DNA of 64,000 nt from Calamus simplicifolius (taxonomy: Eukaryota; Streptophyta; Magnoliopsida; Arecales; Arecaceae), in contig UESW01003902.1 in the NCBI GenBank assembly GCA_900491605.1, forward strand, positions 1,395,524 to 1,459,523. Reading direction: 5' to 3'. Below, piece by piece: positions 31,864 to 43,181 of the stretch. Below the pieces are notes generated by a model. That model was not told the DNA's origin, did not search any database, and saw only the letters and a list, made by a program, of their open reading frames with translations. The position numbers were made by a program, and so were the translations under genes. Every line of letters begins with the position of its first letter. Position 1 is the first letter of the stretch.

Positions 31864-32608
31864 GTAGCGTAGAAAGGTCGCCGTCTTCCTTCTAGAGCCT
31901 GCAAAAAGTTTCGAACCGGTAGTTCCGATGGGGACCCTCCGACGCTCAAGTCAGCGAGTCATCGAACAGGGAGATTATATAAGTGGAATTTTTAAAGAGG
32001 AAAAGAGAGAGTCCCCTTCGCATGGAGCTGGGTCCTCTTTTTATACCTGTCTGGGATCCCGTTTATCTCGTTCTGTTGGAACCGTCGAATCTTCCCCGTT
32101 GTGATGTTTCATCGAACGGCAAGTCGTTGGGCTGTCGCTGGATAAGGCCGCTTATAGCGGTAACTGCCGATCGAGCTAACACTTGCCCGTGATTTCGGCG
32201 AGCGAGGTGCTCGGCACAGACCTTAGATCATGGGATCCGTTGTATGAGACTGGTCATTGTGCATGTGAAAATGCTGAAGGCCGACGCTAGGAGTCGGAGC
32301 TGGAGGTCGGCGTGGAGGCCGTCACTGGATACCAGCGCTGGAGGCCGGAGCCAGTCTCAGCAGCGCTGGAGGCTGGCGCCGGTGGGGCCGCACTGGTACC
32401 GCGCTGGGGCCGACGCTGGAGGCCGACGCTGGATGCCAGCGCGGGGCCAGAGCCAGTCTTAGCGCTGCCGGAGGCCGAGCCGCTGGAGGCCGGCGCTGGG
32501 GGCCGAGGCGCTGGGGCCGACGCTGCCAGTGCTGGAGGCCGGAGCCAAAGTCTCAGCGCTGGGGGCCGACGCGCGGCACGAGGTCGATGGGGGGGGTTTG
32601 CTGTCACA
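31864..32608 (-). repeat. 3' LTR of Gypsy copy A (outer end missing)
   Basis: The sequence matches 41872-42683 closely. The inner border is placed at TGTCACA (32608), which would give the LTR a TGTGACA start on the - strand; this border is tentative because no strong polypurine tract adjoins it. Confidence 0.7.
32275..32600. repeat. GC-rich short tandem repeats inside the Gypsy LTR
   Basis: Repeats of the type GGAGGCCGGCGCTGG / GGCCGACGCTGG fill about 300 bp. Repeat number and order differ from the middle LTR (42290-42670), so the tract has changed since the copies separated. Confidence 0.8.
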
Positions 32609-33101
32609 TCATTGCTTTCAAAAACCGTGCAAAAGATAATACACCCAGGGAAAATGGCCAGCCGTATCAGATGCCCCCCCGTCCCTGAGATGGGTGAGCG
32701 TTACTTACCCGCAAAAGGGGTGTTAATATCCTCTAGGCGGCCGGTTTTCGCGTCATTATTTCGCCTTTGTTGGGATTAGAGAGGATTTCCCTCGGGCAGC
32801 GTTACGAAAAGGCAAGCGGTATCATTGCGATAAAGCTAATGCCTCCCTTTTTATCGGTGGTCTTTTCGAGTTTTTCGCGTTGGCAGGCCGTCGAAACGCC
32901 TCCCAATTGAAGATGGACGCGTGGTCAGATCGGACGATTGTGGGGTGACCTGAAATGGTTATGAGGAAAAATTGCCCTTATCTTCCCATCCTCCCCATTT
33001 CTTACGCCGCTGCCCCCTTTCGAGTCCGCTTGCGTCCATTTGTCTCCCGTGTTCATCTCTCCCCGTGCTCTTTTTGGCTCGAGTTTTCCAGGTTAGTTCC
33101 T

Positions 33102-35562
33102 ATGGTTTCCTCACCTTCTTGCTCCATCTCTGGTTCCTGGGGGGGTTCCCACAACCCTTCTCAGACTTTCGATTCCTTATTAAGCCAATGGTCTACCCCT
33201 TCTTCTAACCATTCTTCACCGGAGCAGCGGCCAGTCAGTCGTCCCCTAACCGGGAGTCGTCCGGCCGGTGGGCGGATTTCCGTCCGGAGCCAGTCGATGG
33301 CTGCCGGTCCTTCCAGGGTCGCCAAGGAGTCCCGAAGGGACTGCGTCCACTATGTCTGCTCAAGACATAGTAAACCTAAAAGCCAAGTATAGCTTCCCGT
33401 CGGACCTTCATTTGTTCTTCCCTGCCCCCAATGATAGGGTAACTTCTTCCCGTTCCGGAAGGGTTGCTTTGTACGAAGCCTTTTTTAAGGCCGGGCTTCG
33501 GTTGCCTATCCACCCTTTTATTCTCAATCTCCTAGACCGATACTCCTTGACTCCCTCCAGTTAGTTCCCAACTCAATCGAACCATCGTCGGTTTTTGGTA
33601 CTCTTCCACTTGCAAGGCATTGAGGCCAGCATCTCTCTATTCCGCAGCTTTTACACCCTTCGCAAGCAATCGAATTGGTGGTCCTTCACCCCTAGGTCTA
33701 ATAGGATTCTCAAATTGTGCCTTCCTACTTCCGTCAAAGGGTGGAAGGACAATTCTTCTTTGCTGACATCGGTGGGGTTGTGGAAGCTGGGGGATACCCA
33801 ACATTGACGCTAATAGGGATCCCTCCATCCTTCCACGAGATCGGATGGCATTTGGGCAGCTTCTGACTGCCGACATCCCTCGGTGTAATATGCTTTTAGC
33901 CGAGGAGAACCTTCGTCTGCCGGTTAATTCCCGCGAGGGGTGAGCACTTAATCACTCGCCTCTCTTCTCCTCCCTTTGCTTTTCTTCTTTTTCTTTTCTT
34001 CTTCCCTTTTTCCCCCTCTTTTTTTTTTTAACTATCCTTCGCCTGTATAGGGATGGCACCGACGCTTCATGAGCTTAAGCAGGCGGCCACTAGGAAGAGG
34101 AAGGCTCAGGGAATGCCCCCTGCCGAGAAGGGCCATTGCTAAAGTTCCAAGGAGGGCCGACATGGGGAGGGTTGGTGCTGAGAGGCTGACGCGGGAAAGG
34201 CCGACACTGGAGGGGCTAAAGTCGTGAAGCCCCTGCGTTCAAAGGTTTTGAAGAAGGGCGGCCCTAAAAGGGCCGACGCTGGGGAGGTCGAGGCCAAGGG
34301 GGCCAGAACTGTGGAATCCTCGCACGCAGGCGAGGCGACCCAAGCCCAAGCCGACGAACCTATCATGGCAGACGCGGTAAGGGCCGAGACCGGCAGGAGG
34401 TAGAATGGAGCCAACCGGAGAGAGGATCTTCAGCTTCAGCTCCTCCCATTATCCTGCTCGACCTTTCTCCCGAGGGGGAGGCGCCGTCGCCCTTGCCCAA
34501 AGCTTAGAGACGGATAAAATTCATGCGGCAATAGTGACGACTCCAGCCGCTACCCTGCCCCCCACGGGGGCAACAGCCGAAGTGCCTCCGCCAGTCAAGG
34601 AGTCGGAGGTGGCAGGCTCAGAGGCGGAATCTGCCTCTGTAGGCCCAACGCCAAAGGAAGAGAGGGGCGTCGATCCTTCCTTCCAGTCGTTGTTGGCAAA
34701 CCATGGCCGCTGGGCTGAACGGACCTTGGAGGAAGCCACAGTGGTTGAGGTGCAAGAATTTCTCTGGGGTCAAGGGAGAGTCACCTTCTTCCGCGAAGCA
34801 TCAGTGGTGCATCTCTGGGTGAGCTTCTGCTCCATTATTGTCTCTTTCCTTCCTTTTTTTTTTCTCATCTTGACATTTCTCCAGGCATTGAATTCTCTAG
34901 TTTCCATGAAGAACCTCTGGACCCTGAGCGACACCGCTATCAAACAAGCGTGGGAGGAGATGTTGTCCCTCCAAGTCAAGGCGGAGAAGGCGACAATGGC
35001 TCTGGAGGATACTCGGGCCGCCTAAAGGGTGAAATCGATGTCACCCGGCTAAGAGCCGAGAAGGCTGAGTATGCGCTGAGGTTGCTCAGCGCCGCGCCGC
35101 CAATAAGCTGGATAAAGCTCAGGTGGCCGAGGAAAAACAGAAAGCAGCCGAGGAGAACCAAAGGGCAGCCGAAGAGAAGCTGAAGGTGGCAGAATTGGAG
35201 GTGTGTGTTTTGAAGACCCAATTAAGTTCTACCTCCGCTGAGACAAATGCAGCCAAAGAAGCCACCGCCAGTACATAACCAAAATTGCAGATCTGGAGGT
35301 GGCAGTGACAGAGGCCCAGGGGGGCCATTGAGTCCGAGAAAAAGCTCTCGAGGCTGAAAAAAGGGGTGCCGAGGCCGTAGAAGATTTTAAAAAGTCCAAA
35401 GCCTTCGACAAGGAGGTGGCTGAGTCAGCGGCGCTTGCTTATGACGCCGGCTTTCAAGACTGCAAAGATAAAATCCAGGAGCTCTACAACCTGGAGGATA
35501 TTGAGGGACTGAAGCCTGATGATGTTCCTGAGGATGATGCCTCGGCTTCGGATGACCATTAA
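33102..35562 (+). pseudogene. Antisense spliced gene of Gypsy copy A (Transposase_28-like, coiled coil)
   Basis: On the strand opposite to pol, an ATG at 33102 starts a serine/proline-rich leader. A domain follows at about 33350-33930 with DLHLFFPAPNDRV, LRLPIHPFILNLLDRY, GIEASISLFRSFYTLR and LPTSVKGWKD, matching the 'putative gypsy type transposon' family (PF04195). A GT-AG intron fits 33940-34050 (T-rich before the AG). The next exon, MAPTLHELKQ, is alanine/lysine-rich. A second GT-AG intron fits 34819-34884. A long coiled coil follows (about 34885-35350), then an acidic end YDAGFQDCKDKIQELY to TAA 35562. Indels break this copy at several places, including 33560, 34110 and 35330. Its role is unknown. 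Confidence 0.75.
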
Positions 35563-35814
35563 TAGCTTTATTTTTTTTTGTATCGATCTGTGCCTGACCT
35601 GAGTCGGCAACTTTGTAGCCTTTTAGTTATCAATGAATATTTTTAATCCCTATTTCGCCCCTTTGGTTATAATTAGCTTTAGTTGTGCAAGCTGTCGTGA
35701 ATCACCAACCAATAGGGCTATGTAGAGTAGGTTACGCGAAATAGGACCGTGAGCCATGACATTGTCCCAAGTGTTGCACAAGGCCAACATTCGGTGGTGA
35801 CGCGGGACGTCAGT

Positions 35815-36395
35815 CTTTATTGCCGACGCTGGGCGCCGATCTTTGGTGCCAACGCGGAGTTGGTCTTTAGTGCCAACGCGGAGTTGGTCTTTAGTATGCC
35901 GACGCTGGGCGCCGGTCTTTGGCTGCCAACGCGGAGTTGGTCTTTGGTGCCAACGCGGAGTTGGTCTTTGTTGCCGACGCTGGGCGTCGGTTTTTGGTGC
36001 CAACGTGGAGTTGGTCTTTGGTGCCAACGCGGAGTTGGTCTTTGTTGCCAACGCGGAGTTGGTCTTTGTTGCCGACGCGGGCACCGGTCTTTGGTGCCGA
36101 CGCGGAGTTGGTCTTTGTTGCCGATGCTGGACGCCGGTCTTTGGCTGCCGGAGCGGATCCGGTCTTTGGTGCCAACGCGGAGTTGGTCCTTGGTGTCGAT
36201 GCTGGGCGTCGGTCTTTGGTGCCAACGCGGAGTTGGTCTTTGTTGCCGACGCTGGGGCCGGTTTTTGGTGCCAATGCAGAGTTGGTCTTTGTTGCCGACC
36301 TTAGCGCCGGTCTTTGGTGCCGACACAAAGTCGGTCTTTGTTGCCGATGCTGGGCGCCGGTCTTTGGTGCCGACGCAGAGTCAGTCTTTGTTAAA
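35815..36395. repeat. 24-26 bp minisatellite of Gypsy copy A
   Basis: The array alternates a 24-bp unit GCCAACGCGGAGTTGGTC + TTTGGT and a 26-bp unit GCCGACGCTGGGCGCCGGTC + TTTGGT, about 23 units in all. Unit length near a multiple of three leaves many frames open on both strands; these frames are by-products. It lies between the antisense gene's stop and the end of pol. Confidence 0.9.
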
Positions 36396-36472
36396 CATAC
36401 TTATTCAAAAATAAGAACATGTTGATCATTCATGTATCAAACAGATTTCAATTAATGACGATAGAGTTTTAT

Positions 36473-37830
36473 TGATAGTATCGGCGTAAGTTGTCGGCGT
36501 TCCAAGTGCGAGGGAGCGGTTTCCCGTCTAGCTCTTCGACTTTGTACGCCCCATGGTGGAGTACCTCCTTGACACGATATGGTCCTTCCCATTTTGGTGC
36601 CAGCTTGCCTCCCTCTATCGGCTTTGATACTTCAGCTCTTCACAGAACAAGGTCTCCCGGATGGAATGTCTTGGGTCGCACCCGAGAGTTGTAGTGCTTG
36701 GCCACTCGCTGACAGAACGCTGCCATGCGAAGCTGTGCTTGATCTCGCAATTCTTTCACCAAATCCAGATCAGCCCTCAGCTGGTTTGAGTTGCTTTCTT
36801 CGCGGTATAATTCCGTCCGGGGACTAGGAGCTCCTATTTCCACTGGGATGACCGCCTCGGTCCCAAAGACCAAGCTGAAAGGGGTTTCTCCAGTAGGTGC
36901 TCGCGGCGTCGTGTGGTAGGCCCACAACACACTGGAAAGTTCTTCCACCCAGCGCCCTTTACAGCCATCTAGCCGAGCCCTGAGCCCTTGGAGGATGATG
37001 CGATTGGTCACCTCGGCTGCGCCGTTGGTTTGGGGATGCCCTACTGAGGTGAATCGATGATGGATGCCCAGGCCATTGCAGAATTCCCGAAGGCTGTATT
37101 ATCAAACTGTCGGCCGTTATCTGTAACGAGGGTATGCGGTAGCCCAAACCGGCACACCACAGATTTCCAGAAGAAAGCCCTTACATTGGCTTTCGTGATC
37201 TTAGCAAGAGCTTCCGCCTCGATCCACTTAGTAAAATGGTCGACGGCCACCACCAGGAACTTACGTTGTCCGGAGGCAGGAGGGAACGGTCCCAGGATGT
37301 CCATGCCCCATTGTGCGAAGGGCCATGTGCAGCTAGAGGGGTCAGCTGAGATGCCGGTTGATGTTGGATGTTGGCATGACGCTGGCAGCTGTCACATCTC
37401 TTAACGAGTTCGGATGCATCCTCCTTTATTGTCAGCCAATAATACCCCTGACGCAGAGCTTTATATGCAAGAGCCCTGCCCCCCAGATGGCTTCCGCATA
37501 TCCCTTCGTGTATCTCCCGTAGAATATAATTGGCGTCGGTGGGACCGACACACCTGAGAATAGGGTATGAGAATGACCTTCGGTAGAGCTTTCCCTCCAT
37601 AATGAAAAACTTTGGGGCCCATCTTTTAAGTTTCCTAGCTTTGGCAGGGTCTTCTGGAGGGTGCCCTCAGTAAAATACCGGACATAGACGTCCATCTAGG
37701 AGGGCTCCTGCTCCACTAGTAAAGTTTCTCTCGGTACATCAATACTCGGGGCTTCTAAGTGCTCCACATAAGCCTTTCCCAACATCTCATCAGCTGAGGC
37801 GGCGAGACAGGATAAGGCGTCAGCTCTAGC
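36473..37830 (-). pseudogene. Integrase region of Gypsy copy A
   Basis: The region encodes the same integrase as copy B (46551-47870) but is split by indels near 37050, 37330 and 37660. It keeps the zinc-binding part (HEGICGSHLGGR, CDSCQRHAN), MDILGPFPPASG with the first catalytic aspartate, and VTDNGRQFDN with the second. Near 37090 a lost base removes the reading frame before the catalytic glutamate. The C-terminal part (VRPKTFHPGDLVL) is present. It is not functional. Confidence 0.85.
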
Positions 37831-37836
37831 ATTCTC

Positions 37837-38397
37837 CTATCGAGGAATGTAGCTAACACTGAAGTGAGTGAAGGGGGAAACCAGCGAGTGCACCATATCT
37901 AAGTAGCGGGCCATGATGGGATCCCTTGCCTCGTACTCCTTTGTAATCTGGCCGGCAACCAGTTGGGAGTCGGTGAATGCTCTAAGGCGTTTCACCCCAA
38001 GCTCTCGAGCCAATCTCACACCGGATAACAAAGCTTCATATTCCGCCTGATTATTAGTGGCTGGAAAGAGGAAGCGAAGTGCACACTCTGTCACCACCCC
38101 ATTCGAGTTGGCCAAGATGAGGCCTGCTCCGCTCCCTTGGGAGTTTGATGCCCCATCCACATGAAGGACCCACTCATCATCACTAGTTCCAAGGGGCTGA
38201 GTGCCCGTAGGAGGTTCTTTAGGTGGCTCCATTCCCCAAGTACATTCGACCAAAAAATCTGCCAAGACTTGAGACTTCATGGCCGAACGAGGGCGGAAAG
38301 ATAGATCAAACTCCCCTAGCTTAAGGGCCCACCTTGCCAGCCGGCCGGAAGTATCTGGACAAGCTAGAACTGTCTTCAGAGGTTGGTCTGTGATCAC
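37837..38397 (-). pseudogene. Archaeal-type RNase H region of Gypsy copy A
   Basis: The frame reads LHVDGASNSQGSGAGLIL, NNQAEYEALLSGVRLAREL and FTDSQLVAGQI, the D-E-D core of the second, archaeal-like RNase H gained by Tat-lineage Gypsy elements. The preceding residues (ITDQPLKTVLACPDTSGRLARWALKL) are the end of the ordinary RNase H. The order RT, RNase H, second RNase H, integrase is a strong lineage marker. Confidence 0.85.
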
Positions 38398-38447
38398 CGC
38401 GATCGAGTGGACTTAGAAGTACGGCCGCAGACGCTGGGCAGACATGA

Positions 38448-39374
38448 TCAACGCGAAGATGATTTTTTCATGTTTGAATATCGGGTCTCTGCATCATGAA
38501 GCACCTTACTCGTATAGTATACTGGCCTTTGTGTGCCATCAGTGTCCACACGGACTCGCACAGAGCTAACAGCTTCAGGAGAGGCCGCAAGGTATAGAAG
38601 GAGTTCTTCTCCAACCGTCGGCTTGGCTAGCAGTGGCGGGGTAGATAAGAATTCCTTTAACCCTTCGAACACCTCCTGGCATTCTTTCGTCCATTCGAAC
38701 TCGTTGATTCTGCGAAGCGCCTTGAAGAGAGGCAGACACCTTTCAGCGGACTTGGATAGGAAGCGGCTTAGGGCGGCTACTCTTCCTGTCAGGCGCTGTA
38801 TTTCCTTCTTATTGGCAGGAGGCCTCATGTCCAAGATGGCTTGGACTTTGTCCGGGTTTGCTTCGATCCCCCTCCGGGTCACCATGAAACCCAAGAACTT
38901 CCCAGCTGTCACCCCAAATGCACACTTGCGAGGGTTCAGCTTCATCTGGTACCGACGAAGGCTGTCAAAAGTTTTCGCTAGGTCCGCGATGCGGTCAGTG
39001 GCATGAACGCTTTTTGTCAACATGTCATCCACGTACACTTCCATGTTACGCCCTATCTGGCCTTCAAAGACTTTGTTCATCAGCCTCTGATAAGTGGCTC
39101 CCGCATTCTTTAACCCAAAAGGCATTACCTTGTAGCAATATAGCCCCTTTTCAGTTATGAAGGAAGTAGCTTCTTCATCCACCGGATTCATCCGGATCTG
39201 GTTGTATCCAGAGAAAGCATCCATGAAGCTAAGGACCTCATGACCGGATGTAGCATCCACCAGTTGATCGATTCGGGATAGGGGAAAGCTGTCCTTAGGG
39301 CATGCCTTGTTGAGATCGGTGAAATCTACGCACATCCTCCAGCTTTCGTTGGGCTTTCTGTCTGTCTGGAGCAA
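38448..39374 (-). pseudogene. Reverse transcriptase region of Gypsy copy A
   Basis: A 308-codon open frame holds the Ty3/Gypsy RT: WRMCVDFTDLNKACPKD, SFMDAFSGYNQIRM, MPFGLKNAGATYQRLM, and the active site VYVDDMLTKS. The thumb follows, and then the start of RNase H (LYLAASPEAVSSVRV, VYYTSKVL). A frame break at about 38450 separates it from the second RNase H and another at about 39375 separates it from protease. The catalytic residues are intact. Confidence 0.88.
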
Positions 39375-39390
39375 AGTTTCTTTTTTTCCA

Positions 39391-40655
39391 TCAGACCGGC
39401 CGACACTCCGGCTTGAGGTTGAGTCGATGGGTGATTACTTCTTCAGGGACGCCCGGCATGTCTGAGGATGACCATGCGAAGACGTCGGTGTTGGCACGCA
39501 GGAAAGTAATGAGTTGATGGCGTGCTTCTTCTGGGAGCAATGCCCCCACCTGAACAGTCCTTGCTGGGTCATCACCCAAGGGGAGGGTTAGAAGGCGCTC
39601 TGCCGGCTCTCCCCTTCTTCCCAACTCCTGAGGATCGAGTGACTCAGAGGCTATTGCCGACGCCGCGTTCAACGGGCTAGGAGACAAATGGTAGCAAGGC
39701 GGATGTGGGCTTTGTTCTTCTTTCATTTCTCCGACCCCTTCGTTGGTGGGAAACCTTACCAACAACCTCTTGGTGGAGATTACGGCATTTAGCAGATTCA
39801 ACCCTGGTCTTCCCAAGATGGTGTTATAAGCAGCGGGACCCGGACCACCAAGAAGTTTATAACCACAGTGCTCTGACATGGAGGGGTTCCAGCCGTGACC
39901 GGGAGGGCAATTTCGCCCTCAACGTTCACCAAATCTCCAGTGAAGCCCATTAGTGGTACGGCAACGGGTCGGAGCAAAGATCTTGACAAGTTCATCCGAA
40001 CAAAAGCCTCATAGCTCAAGACATCCACCGAGCTCTTACTATCAATTAAAATTCTTTTTACAGGATGTTTGGCTATAGTCATGGATACCACGACGCTGTC
40101 GTCATGTTTATTAACTACCCCATCTAGATCCTTTCCGAAGAAAGGAATTACAGAGTCTATTCCCTCTCGCTGCCTTTTCGAACCACCATCCGCTCCACAG
40201 GAAATCATGGCTATAGTCTTTTCGATTGGAGCATTATCTATGCCAGTTGGGCGACTCGGAGGCACCGGGGGGCCCGACGTGGGGAGATTTCCCCTTCGAA
40301 CAAATTTGCCTAGGTGGCCTTGCTGAACCAGCTCCTCAATGGCCTTTTTTAGATGGCGGCAATCCTCGGTGTCGTGACCATAGTCCCGGTGGTACCGGCA
40401 GTAAAACTCCTTGTTGCGGGGAGCCCCAGACTTCAAGGGAGCCGGACGCTTAAAATAAGGTTCCTCCTCAATCTCCAGCAGGATGTGAGAGATGGGAGCC
40501 ATAAGGGGAGTGAATTGCTCCTTACGAACCAGCGCCGGTGGTCGGCGATCTGAGCGGCGTGGAGGCTCGGGCTTTCGAGGTCGTGCACCGGCATGATCAG
40601 TAGGCGGTGGTTTATTACCGGTGTTCTTGTCAACTTCCCTCCTGGAAGAATCCAT
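39391..40655 (-). pseudogene. Gag C-terminus and protease of Gypsy copy A
   Basis: From 40655 the frame contains a CCHC-like knuckle YCRYHRDYGHDTEDC, followed near 40069-40024 by RILIDSKSSVDVLS. The latter is the aspartic protease site in the form DSKSS instead of DTGSS, probably by mutation. Strand-folding sequence continues to about 39800, where the frame shifts into 39879-39391 (TILGRPGLNLLNAVIST, VFAWSSSDMPG, THRLNLKPECRPV), the protease-to-RT linker. It is non-functional as it stands. Confidence 0.8.
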
Positions 40656-41760
40656 CTCGTCAGCGCAGATGTACTTCTGTGCTTGGCTCAGAAGCTCAGC
40701 ATAGGAATGCGGAGGCTTCTTATCCAGGGAGTAAGTGAACCTGGATGGGTGAAGTCCTCATTTCAGGGCCAAGGTGGCTACGGAGTCTTCTAGGTTGTAC
40801 ACCTCCAACGCTGCTTCCTTAAATTGAGCGACGAAATCCTTTAAGGTCTCGCCACTCCTTTGCTGGACAGCAAAGAGGCTGTCTGCCACTCGTGGGATCT
40901 TTCGACAAGCATCAAATGAGCCAGGAAAGATCACTCAAGTTGCTGAAACGAGTTGATGCTGCATGGGGGCAGACGAGAGTACAACGCGCGTGCCACCTTG
41001 CGGAGCGTGGCCGGAAAGGCGACGCATAGAAGGGAGTCCGTCGCTCCCTGGACCTGCATGAGGACCTTATAGCTTTCCATATGGTCCAGGGGGTCCGTCG
41101 TCCCATCATATGGATCCAGTTGGGGGAGACGGAACCGGGGTGAGATCGGTTCCTCCATGATATGGCAGGAAAGCGGGGGCGACGCTCATACTCCGTCGCA
41201 TAAGGGACGGCGATCCGGCGGCTGAGCTCGTCCAACCATCGATGATACTCGTCGAGCCTTTGCTCGGTCCGACGGATGGTTTTTCGGGGACTGCCGTCTT
41301 GGGATGAATCGGAAGAAGGAGCTGAAGAAGATCACCGGCACAAAGAACGCGCCCGCCTGGACTCTTTTTCCTCCAGTCGGTGGTGGGAACGACCGGAGAG
41401 GCGGGAAGGAGACCGTCGTCGCTTCGAGGTCCCTCGGTGATGAGGTTCGGGGGGTGAGCGGTGGGAGACCTCAGGCGGGGTCCCTCCTTGGTGAGACTGG
41501 ACTGTTCCTTGCACCCCTTCATCCACCATAGGGGGTTGAGTTACAGCAACTAAATAATGCTCTTGCAGCCCCCAGACCATCGTCGTCAGATCCTGGACCT
41601 GGTGAGCTAGAACTTCAAGCCGGTCAGGTTGGCCTGTCAGTGCAGGGGGCGGAGCATGGAGATTGGCCTCCGAATGCTCAGCTCATGGAATGCGCCCTGC
41701 TGCCTGACTGGAAGAAGCCTCCTGTGCTCGCATAGTCACCATCGTTTCCTTCGCAAAATT
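40656..41760 (-). pseudogene. Gag N-terminal region of Gypsy copy A
   Basis: The region is broken into short frames. It shows the retrotransposon gag core near 41160-40930 (PRFRLPQLDPYDGTTDPLDHMESYK, AFPATLRKVARALY) preceded by arginine/serine-rich sequence and proline-rich N-terminal parts to about 41740. The gag protein packages element RNA. The start codon is uncertain. Confidence 0.7.
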
Positions 41761-41805
41761 GAAGGGGTTCCAGGGAGAACTTTCGTCGGGCGCCCTGTGG
41801 CCCCC

Positions 41806-41825
41806 TACCTGGCGCGCCAATCTAT
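41806..41825 (-). other. Primer-binding site of the Gypsy element
   Basis: On the - strand TTGGCGCGCCAGGTAGGGG lies a few bases after the end of the LTR (GACGGCA at 41826). Its position fits a tRNA primer site of the Tat group; the tRNA was not identified. Confidence 0.6.
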
Positions 41826-42683
41826 TGCCGTCAACTCACTTGTGATGAATGTCGGGTAGGCTAAGATTGTTGTGTGCGCAGAGAGGTCGCCGTCTTCCTT
41901 CTAGAGCCTACAAAAAGTCCCGAGCCGGTGGCTCCGGCGGGGACCCTCCAATGCCCAAGTCAGTGAGTCGTAGAACAAGGATACGATTTCTGTGAAACTT
42001 GAAAGAGAACAAGAGAAAGAGTCCCCTTTGCATGGAGCTCAGGTCCTCTTTTTATACCTGTATGGGATCCCGCTTACTTCGCTCTGTTGAAACCGTCGAA
42101 TCTTCCCTGTTGGGAGGTTTCATTGATCGAATGACAAGTTGTTAGGCTGTCGCCGGATAAGGGCCGCTTATGGCGGTAACTGCCGAGCTAGCTAAGGCTT
42201 GCCCATGATTTTGGCGAGCAAGGTGCCCGGCAATAGGCCTTAGATCACGGGATCCGTTGTATGAGACTGGCCATTGTGCAAGTGGAAAATACTGAAGGCC
42301 GATGCTGGGGGCCGACGCGGGAGGCCGGTGCTGAAGGCCAGTGCCAGAGACCGGAGCCAAAGTCTCAGCGCTGGAGGCCGGCGCCGGGGACCGACGCTGG
42401 GGGCCAACGCTGGAGGCCGACGCTGAAGGCCAGTGCCGGAGGCCAGAGCCAAAGTCTTAGCACTGGAGGCCGGCGCTGGGGGCCGACGCTGAGGGCCAGT
42501 GCCGGAGGCCAGAGCCAAAGTCAGCGCTGGGGGCTGACGCTGGGGGCCAGCGCTGGGGGCCAACGCTGAGGGCCAGTGCCGGAGGCCGGAGCCAAAGTCT
42601 TAGTGCTAGAATCCGGCCTGGGGGCCGACGCTGGAGGCCGGCACTAGAGGTCGATGCTGGAGGCCTTGGGTTTTGTTGTCACA
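41826..42683 (-). repeat. Middle LTR shared by Gypsy copies A and B
   Basis: This LTR of about 858 bp (TGCCGTC to TGTCACA on +) is the 5' LTR of copy A and the 3' LTR of copy B. Such an LTR-interior-LTR-interior arrangement is what unequal recombination between LTRs produces. GC-rich short repeats occupy 42290-42670. The right border is tentative. Confidence 0.75.
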
Positions 42684-43181
42684 TCATTGCTTTCGAAAAC
42701 CATGCAAAAGATAATACTACCCAGGGAAAACGGCCAGCCGTATCAGATGCCCTCCGCCCCTGAGATGGGTGAGCGTTTACTTACCCGCAAAAGGGGTGTT
42801 AATATCCTCTAGGCGGCCGGTTTTTGCATCATTATTTTGCCTTTGTTGGGATTAGGGAGGATTTCCCTCGGGCAGCGTTACGAAAAGGCAAGCAGTATCA
42901 TTGCGATAAAACTAATGCCTCCCTTTTTATCGGTGGTCTTTTCGAGTTTTTCGCATTGGCGAGCCATCGAAATGCCTCCCAATTGAAGATGGATGAGTGG
43001 TCAGATCGGACAATTGGGGGGTGACCTGAAATGGTGTTATAAAGAAAAATCACCCTTATCTTCCCATCCTCCCCATTTCTTACGCCGCTGCCCCCTTTCG
43101 AGTCCGCCTGCGTCCATTTGTCTCCCGTGTTCATCTTCTCCCGTGCTCTGTTTTTGGCTCGAGTTTTTCAGGTTAGTTCCT

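Larger units (their letters stand above)
31864..41825 (-). mobile_element. Ty3/Gypsy retrotransposon, Tat lineage, copy A (without its shared LTR)
   Basis: On the - strand the order is shared 5' LTR (42683-41826), primer-binding site, gag, protease, RT, RNase H with an additional archaeal-type RNase H, integrase, minisatellite, and an antisense gene on +, then the 3' LTR (32608-31864). The second RNase H (HVDGASNSQGSGAGLIL) and an antisense gene 3' of pol are marks of the Tat/Retand group. All frames carry indels. The outer end at 31864 abuts an N, so no target duplication can be tested. Confidence 0.85.

Noticed and set aside
35815..36395. CRISPR-like regular repeats
   Set aside because: Units are contiguous without unique spacers, and the host is a plant.
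35749..36425. Several long open frames on both strands in the minisatellite (up to about 220 codons)
   Set aside because: They arise because repeat units near multiples of three lack stops in most frames. The translations are simple repeats such as GANAELVF or WCQRGVGL with no domain.
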